NCBI RefSeq assembly: GCF_032362555.1
Contig: NC_083506.1
Span: 1,597,501 to 1,661,500 of the forward strand
DNA: 64,000 bases
DNA from: Amyelois transitella
Lineage: Eukaryota > Arthropoda > Insecta > Lepidoptera > Pyralidae
Direction of reading: 5' to 3'
Of the stretch, positions 56,441 through 64,000 are shown in pieces. Positions within the stretch are counted from its first letter, which is position 1, and each line of letters begins with the position of its first letter. A program made the position numbers and the translations under genes. Below the pieces are notes generated by a model, which saw only the letters and a program-made list of their open reading frames with translations, was not told where the DNA came from and did no database searches.

Positions 56441-59037
56441 TTAGTTGTAAAATGGATTGTATGTGACCCAATGCGCTCTATTCTGCTCTTGGTCGCTCTT
56501 GTGCGATGTGAATAACGACTTGTACACTTCACTACTCTGCGGGTCCTTAGCTACACTGTAGTTCTTCTTAGTCTTCTTGTACGACGGGTCATCTAGATCT
56601 GCATGTGGGGCGCGTTTATTTGACCCGAAGTGACCCCTAGCTTGCTTGTTAGGATTATATTTGGGCAGAGACAAAGGTATTGTGTCAATTTCTTTTTTAA
56701 CTGAAGTACTGCATCCAGCCTCGGGTTCCTCTGTGACTTTCTTAGCTGTGTCGTCATTTCTTGGTGTGCTGGGTTCAATTTTAACTTCTGTCTCTTCGGC
56801 TTTCACTTTATCAATTTTTTCTGCTTTGGGCTTCTTGGTCTTTCTTGAGGCAACCCTGATGGCCATCTTCTCCTGGAGTTTTGCAATGTCTTCATCTGTT
56901 CCATTGAGAACAACAACGTCATCATCTGTGAAGGGTTGCTGACACTGTAAAGAGATAACAAAATATTACATTAAATATTTTTTTCTTATTTAAATTATAC
57001 TACTTTAGAAATTTTGTTATGGGTATGCATAAAATCAATAAAATGGCAAGCTGCTCCTTGAACATCACAACCATTTCTATATATAAATTTGCTTATGAAT
57101 ATTGTTAAAATACTTGCTAAAATCTTCCTCTTTGCTTTTAGTATGCCTTTGACCATAGATTCTGGATTGGGTAAGTTAGGTTTTTACATGAAATAGCTCC
57201 CGTTTGACCTCCACAACCTTTGAAAACCTAATCCGTATGGGATTGATCATAGCTATACATCCAGTTGCCTGAATGTGCAGGTTCCTTCATGATATTTTAC
57301 CTCACCGTAAGAGCATCGGTTGGTATTCAAACTAAAGTACATTACTTCAAAAATAGTCATTGGTAAAACACTTGATAAAATATAGTAAGAAGGAAAACAA
57401 ACAGGTCTTATATTCAAAATTATATACATACCATATGGCAGATATGCTGCTTCACCTCTTTCAGTGCTCGCTCAGCCAAAACACAGCCGCAGCTCCAAAG
57501 GAATATGAAGCGGCATTTCCCGGACATTTCCAATCCGCTGATAGGACAGATGTATGGGGCATTGCCTTCGCCAACGGCCCCATCGGTATGCTCGGTCTCT
57601 ACATAGGCAGGGTTCTTCACAAGTTTCAGGTCTTTGATGTCCTGTAAGACATTTGAAATTTATAAATAAATATACGGGACAAATAACAAAGGGCGACTTA
57701 GTCTCCAGTTAATTTGAGAGTAGCTATGCCTTGGTAAATGTGTGCTTTTTCTGTGTAACGAAAATTCATCTTGTCCTTATCTTTTTAATCTTGTTCATAT
57801 AGAGCACCTTTGAAAATCGTAACTGATTTAGATTTTTTCGACAAACAACACTTGTGAACTTTCTTATTTAAAGATCATGTGTTTGCTTATGCCAATGAAA
57901 ATAAACTGTAAAATTGCGTTAATAAGAATTTTTGGGAAAAAACACACAAGTAATAATAAATCACGCTAACAACTCTCTTATTAAAATCAACTTGCCTTCA
58001 AATTTTTGATGTGTTTGATAGAATCCGGCTTTGTCTCCTTATCAAGTAGTGCTTCAAGTACAGAACTTTTGCTGTAGAGTCGCCCGAGGCCACACGCCAC
58101 AACTGGCTCCTGGAGCCGCTGCTGTGATAATGCACAGTTCCTCCATTTAAATGAGCGCTCTGCATCTTTGTCTTTCTGTAAATTATAAACATTTCGAAAA
58201 AATGACAAATGGAAATACTTGAAACCATTTTCATTCAAAGCTTTATTGGTGTGAAATAAATAACTTTGTATTGTACTTTTAAATAGGTTTTTAGATTGTA
58301 GGTTGTACACAAAATGCCAATAGACTATTATTATAGAAATGTGAACTCAAGAAATGTGATGATTCATATAAAGGCGATGATTTTATTACATATATCTATA
58401 AACAAAAGATTTTATCACTATTGATATGAGCGACAAATTAGTGGCTGTCCATGCTTGGCAGCGGTGGCGGTGCATAAGTAATAAGTGCTTACATATGGGA
58501 GTGAAAGTTGGGTATATCAGAAAAAGGCATTAGAATTAATAAAGTGAAAATGAGAGTGCTTAGGAGTAAGATTGGTGTAAAATTGAGTGACATAATAAGA
58601 AACAGCATGATAAGGGAATGTTATAAAGTGGCAGGAATAGAAAAGGGAATGTTTTGATGGTTTGGTTATGTTGAGAGGATGAATAAAAGGAGTTGTGAGG
58701 TGAAGTGTGAATTGGGAAGGCCGAGACGAACGTACCTTGAACAAATAGGAGACGTTATAGCATAGGTCAGGTCAAGAGTACCCGAAACGAAACAGACGAC
58801 CTTGCATGAAGAGTCATTGAATGTGGATGAAGCGAAAAAAGTATGTAAGGATGGTGGCAAGTGCAAATATGTAGTCTCTGCCTACCTCTCCGGAAAAGAG
58901 GCGTGATTTTTGTATGTATGATTTGATCGATGTCGAAGTGTATGATCATCAATAAATACAATATGTACCTGTTCGGGTTTCTTTTTCATTCGAACAAGTT
59001 CATCACGACGTGGAATAGTACCGCCATCACAACCCAT
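56441..59037 (-). CDS. RTF2: replication termination factor 2 (RTF2), 4 exons, 320 aa
   Basis: RTF2 is a RING-like replisome protein: it supports fork arrest in fission yeast, and in animals it is removed by proteasome shuttles at stalled forks and recruits RNase H2. Exons in transcript order: 58969-59037, 57996-58175, 57432-57641, 56441-56944; the sum is 963 nt, 320 residues plus stop. The N terminus MGCDGGTIPRRDELV is the family signature. The zinc-binding C2HC2-like module starts CPISGLEM (residue 115), continues with CGC and ends CHMCQQPF across an exon junction. The C terminus AHWVTYNPFYN is also conserved. Intron 2 uses a GC donor (AAG|GCAAGT); the only nearby GT would break the phase. 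It is divergent from ABT1 by 414 bp. Confidence 0.96.
57136..57345 (+). repeat. family E repeat
   Basis: ACCATAGATTCTGGATTGGG, CCAGTTGCCTGAATGTGCAG and GTAAGAGCATCGGTTGGTAT blocks, in intron 3 of RTF2. Confidence 0.6.
58430..58918 (+). mobile_element. longest family B LINE fragment (reverse-transcriptase ORF end)
   Basis: The clearest view of the parent of family B. The start reads LTYGSESWVYQKK, the usual C-terminal part of an insect LINE reverse-transcriptase ORF. Then come GMFWWFGYVERMNK-like, GRPRRTYL-like and [13 protein letters not shown]-like segments, with scattered stops and frameshifts. It ends in GTGATTTTTGTATGTATG. Lies in intron 1 of RTF2 on the opposite strand. Confidence 0.7.
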
Positions 59038-59451
59038 CTTTTCAATGAAGAAAAAGGAAGATCGGAAGATAGTATAATTACAATCAAAATTCACACCACA
59101 AACTAAATAGATACTACGTTCACACAAAGAAATAAATAACCACGAATCAACAAAATACGAAATTAAATTCAGTCAAATCACTGTCAGCCAAACCAAATGT
59201 CAGATTTTTTTTAATAAAGAAAATATAATTTGTATTGTATTGCTTGTAGCCTACAGCTTTTCTGTTACCTGTCAATACCTATTAAAGTAATAAAAGCTGT
59301 CAATGTCCTTATGTCATGATTGTGTTGCTGGAAGAAAAGAAAGTTTTAACTTCATGTGTTTGAGTTTCACCATTTCATATTTTTCTGGGATTTGACTCAA
59401 TTAACATTATTTTCCAATTCAATATAGTGGCAAGAAAAGTTCCTCTTTCCA
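59038..59451. promoter_or_regulatory. divergent promoter region RTF2 / ABT1
   Basis: 414 bp between the two start codons, with no ORF and no clear TATA box. The short spacing suggests a shared bidirectional promoter; inferred from layout only. Confidence 0.5.
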
Positions 59452-60274
59452 ATGACTGCTTCGGAACTTTCGCGGGTTCCCGAGAATGGCTCGCAATACG
59501 ATTCAAATGACTCCGACAGCAAAAACAAAGTAACTACTAAGAAAACTAGAAAACGAGGGGTTGTTTACTTATCTACAATACCTCCGTTTATGAATGTGGC
59601 GAAGATCCGTGAAATATTTAGCGAATTTGGTGATGTGGGAAGGATATTCCTTCAACCAAGTGGAAGTATGTATTTTGAGGTTATGTTATTGTTTCTCCTT
59701 TTGTGCTACTACTACTGTACTTTTTGAATATTTTTGTAGGTTTATTTTTACATATATGTTTTTATATAAACTATATTTGTATTTGCATGCAAAGAGACAG
59801 GTTTATAAACTTCTTTAAAATAATGGGCTGCCACTGCCATCATCCCTTGCGTAAATATCAAATCGTAAAGTTATCTAGCTAAACATGTCAAATTTTATAA
59901 TTTTATGGTTCTAATACTATAATTCAATTTCAGAAATAGGTGAAAAACGTAAGCGGGTTCCAAACCAGTTCACAGAAGGATGGGTGGAGTTTGAAAAGAA
60001 GAAGGTTGCTAAACAAGTGGCACTCAAACTGAATAACACTAAAATAGGCACAAGAAAGAGGTCACGCTACTATGACATGATGTGGAACATCAAATACATC
60101 CCGAAGTTCAAGTGGATACATTTAAGCGAGCAACTGGCATACGAGAGAGCCGCTATGAAGCAGAGACTCCGGGCTGAGATATCACAAGCTAAGAAAGAAG
60201 CCCATTATTTGCAGAGTAATGTTGAGAAGAGTAAAAAGATAAAAAAACAGAAAATGGTCACTCCTGATGAATAA
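59452..60274 (+). CDS. ABT1: ABT1 / Esf2-like ribosome biogenesis protein, 2 exons, 184 aa
   Basis: ABT1 (yeast Esf2) is a nucleolar RRM protein of the small-subunit processome needed for 18S rRNA maturation; the vertebrate name comes from a basal-transcription activity. Exons 59452-59665 and 59934-60274 join in phase 1 to 555 nt. The RRM begins RGVVYLSTIPPFMNVAKIRE (about residues 36-55), with EIFSEFGDVGRIFLQ as the next strand. The family block EGWVEFEKKKVAK and MMWNIKYIPKFKWIHLSEQ lies in exon 2. The C terminus is lysine-rich and probably helical. The stop codon lies inside an AATAAA (60270-60275), so the 3' UTR must be very short. Confidence 0.95.
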
Positions 60275-60370
60275 ACTTTATTAAAATTAATATTTTCAGT
60301 TGTTTTTTAATTTGAGCCAAATTTGTTACAAATTTTCCATTGTTGTAAATTTCATAGTCAGATATATCTA

Positions 60371-60425
60371 CATACATACATATGGTCACGTCTATATCCC
60401 ATGCGGGGTAGACAGAGCCAACAAA
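60371..60425 (-). repeat. family A repeat, tail only
   Basis: CATACATACATATGGTCACG then ATCCCATGCGGGGTAGACAG. Confidence 0.55.
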
Positions 60426-60841
60426 GCAGTCAGATATATCTACTTCTCATCAATCTACAACATATGTAGTTCCTGGGACTTTATGTCGAACCACTAACTA
60501 TTTCCTATGCTTGCTTTGTTCAGATATAAAAATATATTTCTTTATATTTGAACAAAGTACTCATATCAAAAGAAGCAAGTTATGAGGAGACATCTAGTCC
60601 TACTAGTAGTTCGATAGTCGAACTGGATCAAGACCAGGATGTAACCTTACATTAAATAAGGACATTGATTTAATGTGAGGATACATGGTGCTCTGGTAGT
60701 GTAGAAAATCAATCTTTTTAGGAGATGGGCTAGCAACTTGTAGCTTGCTTAGGCAGGCTTGTCACTCAACAACAAAGTGTTTCTTTTAGATAACACCTCA
60801 ATTCAATTCACCAATCGCATCGCTGATACTCAATCATTGAG

Positions 60842-60922
60842 TATACATACATACATAAAATCACGCCTCTTTCCCGGAGGGGTATGCAGAGACTACCTCT
60901 TTCCACTTGCCACGATCTTTGA
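60842..60922 (-). repeat. family B repeat, tail only
   Basis: CATACATACATAAAATCACG then CCACTTGCCACGATCTTTG, well conserved. Confidence 0.65.
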
Positions 60923-61046
60923 TCTCTTTACTTCAGATTAAAAACAATATATTTCATTTTTAACATAATCTCCCAAACTACAATACAGTTTTGGCGGCAG
61001 ATTTAAAATATTATTTCATTACTGCTTTGATTAAGTATAATTAACA

Positions 61047-61789
61047 TTATTTCTGGCTGAAATCCACTCGTCCGCTTATAATCTCTTCCACCCTCATTCT
61101 CTGATGCGAGTTCAGGGGGTCCGGCGTCAACTTCTGTATGTACCTCCGCGGCGGTATCTTATGAGATAGGATGCCTTGGGAGAACTCCCGGTGAACGCGG
61201 ACGCCGTCCAAGGCGTTAGGTTGGAGTTTCTCGAAGCTGAGGAGTTCCTTCATGAATTGCTTGCGCTGGGCTACCTTGGCGAAGTGGTAACGGTGGCGGC
61301 ATACCACTCGGCTGAAATAAACATACATTCATACATATAATCACGTCTCCACCCCTTACGGGGTAGATCAACGGTCCTGTAGACTGAAAGCGATCAGCTG
61401 TATGGCTTTAATGATGGAATTGTAAAATAAACAGTTGTTTAAAGAAACATGAGCGTGGCGTCACTATTAGGAATAAGGGTTGTCCACCCTAAACATTTTT
61501 TTTAACTAAAAATTGTTTATATGGTAAAACAACGTTTGCTGGGACAGCTAGTATATATCTAAAATCAAGCCTCTTTTACGGAAGGTTAGGCAAAGACAAT
61601 TTTTCAGTTGCGTCAGTCCAGGTTGAGTTTGCCTTTAAATGTTAATTTTACAAACGGTACTTACTAAGCTAAAGCCAACTTTGAGTAAGAAGGATAAATG
61701 CTGACGTCAGATCTGGCCAGTTCAGGAAAGCCGGGGTATAGCGGCACCCGGCGCTTCTTGCCTTCTTGGGGCTCCTCCTTGTGAGCCAT
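61047..61789 (-). CDS. unrecognised basic protein, 2 exons, 129 aa
   Basis: Exons 61665-61789 and 61047-61311 join in phase 2 (TA|C, a tyrosine codon) to 390 nt. The start MAHKEEPQEGKKRRVPLYPG has no signal peptide and no transmembrane segment. Arg, Lys and His are frequent (VVCRHRYHFAKVAQRKQFMK; IPPRRYIQKL). I do not recognise a domain. Good splice sites, coding-like codon use and a conserved-looking proline/tyrosine pattern argue for a real gene. A small ribosomal, ciliary or mitochondrial subunit is possible, but none is shown by the sequence. Confidence 0.75.
61322..61432 (-). repeat. family A repeat, partial
   Basis: ACATACATTCATACATATAA then CCCTTACGGGGTAGATC, starting 11 bp upstream of the acceptor of the 129-residue gene. 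Confidence 0.5.
61460..61545 (+). mobile_element. Helitron-like 3' end
   Basis: GGGTTGTCCACCCTAAACAT to CGTTTGCTGGGACAGCTAG, matching the 3' half of 36667-36903. Confidence 0.45.
61553..61614 (-). repeat. family B repeat, tail remnant
   Basis: AAAATCAAGCCTCTTTTACG and GGTTAGGCAAAGAC, diverged. Confidence 0.4.
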
Positions 61790-62492
61790 CTTTGATTGCA
61801 GTTAATACCAATATTGATTAAATTCTATGAACCGAAATAGGTCAGGAAAGGTCTTGAGATTGTGCCATTGCTACTACCTGTGTTACCATGGTGATGGAAA
61901 AGTTTGTCAAGAAAGTGTTGTTATTTATCAAAGAGGATTTATAATTGAAGCCCAACTCTTTTTCGGAAAATGGACCTTTCATTTATGTCCTTTTTTTGTT
62001 GCGGTCAAGAGACAACTTGTTTCTGTTTTAGGTTTTTGGTTTTGCCCCCGCATTTTATTAGACGTGAAATGAGATAGCGAGTTCTTCGCGCGATAAAATC
62101 GCGGCGCGCGTGCAATGCTACGAGCGCAGGAATTTAGGACTTAGGGATAGGCTTAAAAACTTGGGAATCTTCTTTTAGGCAATGGCTTTCCAACTTTTCA
62201 CTATTTGAATCTCAATTCTATCTTCAAGCCATATAGCTGAATGTGGCCTATAAGTCTTTTCAAGACTGTTGGCTCCGTCTACCCCACAAGGGATAAAGAC
62301 GCGACTATATGTATGTATCTACATCCTATTTCCTACGTGGGTGGCAGCTTCTTCAAAATGTAATTCAAAGACATCAATATCAAATTAACAGTTTATTCAT
62401 ACAGCAATAATATTAAAACTACTATCCAGAAGTTTGTAGCGGTTCCCGATTCCAAGCTGACATCATCCGTTAGGTATTTACATTGTACACAC
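61790..62492. other. intergenic, with a family A repeat
   Basis: Contains the upstream region of the 129-residue gene (a GC-rich TCGCGCGATAAAATCGCGGC patch at about 62085), a family A copy at 62138-62322, and the MIC19 3' UTR with a minus-strand AATAAA at 62392-62397. Confidence 0.5.
62138..62322 (+). repeat. family A repeat
   Basis: ACTTAGGGATAGGCTTAAAA through GGGATAAAGACGCGACTATA and a TATG tail. Confidence 0.6.
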
Positions 62493-63864
62493 TCAGGACG
62501 TCGCGGACACTGCTGCGATACGGCTCTTGCAAACACAGTCATTGAACTCACTTACTAGCACAGAACACACTAAGGACTTGTCCGGATTTGAGCTGTAGCA
62601 TTCGAGGACCTGGAATGCAATAGGGTTATATTAGCTAGATGTTTAATTTTGGTATGAACGCTTTATCTGGGCATGGGATATTAATATGAGTTTCAAATTA
62701 AAGGTAAGATTCAGTCAAAAAGTGTCACAACCTATTCCGTTAAATATGGTAATTTATGCTGTTGGTACCTACACCTACACCTTAATATTGTTTTTATTCC
62801 AAAAGAAAAAAAAAACAATCTTTTTCTCGAAAGTCTCTCTAGGGGATGCAACCATCAGAAAATATCATATTTTGAACTAGTGCCATTTATTTTTATTTAG
62901 CTCAGCTACTTACTGGCATGAACATAGTAAAATCATTTAAATATTGGGAAAAACCCCAAAAGTAGTATCAAGGCTTATTATCATTAATTAGAAGGTATAA
63001 TAGATTCTACCTGAACAAAATTACATACATTGCAATTTAACTAAAAGCTTGAACAAACAGATATTTTTCAGTTTCTATTACTTGATGTAATAAATGAATG
63101 CATAAATCCATGTAGCTACATGCATAAAAAAAAACAATTTTTATACCTTTGCCTTCTCATCCTGACATGGTGGAAGCTTGCTAGCGACTTTATCTTTTTG
63201 GGCCACATCAAACAATTCGTTGGCTTCTTTTAATGTCTTTTGATATTCTATAAGCATCCCGGCATTGATCTTCTCATGTGCCCGCTTTAAGTTCTCAATA
63301 CGCCGGGCCCAGTAGGCTTCCTCTGCCGAGTTTTCTTGCTGCCGTTTTTGGGACTCATAGAAAGGCGGAGGTGTATACTGTGGCGTAGGCTGTTGCGGTT
63401 GTTCTGCTTGCTGGAAAATTATAATGTAAGTCAGGACTAATGCAGTGGAATTGATTTTATTTCTGGCAATTATTTGGCACCTAGCATAGTTTCATCTAAT
63501 TTGGAAAATTTAATGTAAAAATGCGAGTTTGGACAGATATTAAGCTCCAGTGTACACATTATAGTGAGAAATGTAACCTATAAGCGATGTCAATATATAC
63601 GTTATTTGCGCATAAAATATAAGGCTTAAAGACTCAAGAGCCTCGGTAAATTATTAAACAAGTTTTGTATGTAAACTTAAATGGGTCGGCTATTTATTTT
63701 GAAGTAACAACACTTGACATTGATCTAAAATTATGTAATGTTATTTTTTAAACTATTACTTGGGCGTTTAGCTGAGCCTGTATCCGATCCAATGCTTCTT
63801 GAGACACTTGTATGGCATTTTCATTATCAACACTTATTTTCCGAGTACTCTGTGAACCCCCCAT
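62493..63864 (-). CDS. Chchd3: MIC19 / CHCHD3-like MICOS subunit, 3 exons, 161 aa
   Basis: MIC19 (CHCHD3) and its relative MIC25 (CHCHD6) belong to the MICOS complex that shapes mitochondrial crista junctions. Exons in transcript order: 63760-63864, 63147-63410, 62493-62609, all phase 0, 486 nt. The N terminus MGGSQSTRK is an N-myristoylation signal as in vertebrate CHCHD3. Then come a short helix, a proline/glutamine linker (QPQQPTPQYTPPP) and a charged coiled coil. The C terminus is a twin CX9C CHCH domain, with cysteines at 117 and 127 and at 138 and 148, the form oxidised by MIA40. It is shorter than the human protein (227), mainly in the coiled coil. The gene is complete. Confidence 0.9.
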
Positions 63865-64000
63865 GTTCTGAAAAATAATTAATTTCTAATAATTTTATCG
63901 GCAAATCAAGTCAAAAAGACATTTTTTGACCATCGTCAAAATATTGCGATTTGACATCTATTTTTGAGCTGACATTGACAGTCTTGCTTTTAGTCGTCTA
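63865..64000. other. upstream region of MIC19
   Basis: 136 bp at the window edge; no further feature was recognised. Confidence 0.4.

Larger units (their letters stand above)
60275..61046. other. intergenic, ABT1 to the 129-residue gene
   Basis: AT-rich; contains a family A tail at 60371 and a family B tail at 60842. No gene was seen. Confidence 0.5.

Noticed and set aside
56646-56942. Plus-strand ORF opposite RTF2 exon 4
   Set aside because: Serine/leucine-rich antisense shadow of the lysine/glutamate-rich RTF2 C terminus.

Overview
The window looks like nuclear DNA of a moth or butterfly (Lepidoptera; species not identifiable). It is AT-rich, its genes are insect-like and split by many short introns, and it is full of short dispersed repeats of lepidopteran type with TATG/CATA tetranucleotide tails, Helitron-like A|TC...CTAG|T insertions and solo LTR fossils. 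No bacterial, organelle or CRISPR sequence was seen.

Layout, left to right. A complete gamma-tubulin gene (+, 59-6027, 10 exons). Endosulfine (-, 8738-10364, 4 coding exons), with a foldback DNA transposon bearing an 8-bp target duplication just upstream of its first coding exon. A piggyBac-type transposase gene with introns (+, 14250-16937), preceded by a 120-bp-unit minisatellite and flanked by inverted subterminal repeats. SMC6 (+, 19619-29328, 18 exons). Cyclin E (-, 32732-42117, 8 coding exons, one 5.5-kb repeat-filled intron). The pigeon/GSAP homologue (+, 43809-55506, 14 exons), head to head with Cyclin E. RTF2 (-, 56441-59037), convergent with pigeon and divergent from ABT1 (+, 59452-60274). 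An unrecognised 129-residue gene (-, 61047-61789). A MIC19/CHCHD3-like MICOS subunit (-, 62493-63864). All ten exon models were joined by hand from splice signals; each closes in frame from ATG to stop.

Functionally, at least five genes serve the cell cycle or genome maintenance: gamma-tubulin (spindle nucleation), endosulfine (PP2A-B55 inhibitor at mitotic entry), SMC6 (SMC5/6 complex), Cyclin E (G1/S) and RTF2 (replisome and fork processing). E2F-like TTTCGCGC sites lie upstream of SMC6 and Cyclin E. I infer chance proximity with shared regulation as a possibility, not an operon.

The most unusual signal is a recurring set of 'exon echoes'. Pieces of real exons, often with their splice site, recur as decayed copies in the neighbouring intron: pigeon exons 7, 8, 10 (four tandem copies) and 12, SMC6 exons 11 (two copies) and 16, and Cyclin E exon 7. 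All lie on the higher-coordinate side of their source. They look like frequent 50-190-bp tandem duplications caught at different stages of decay.
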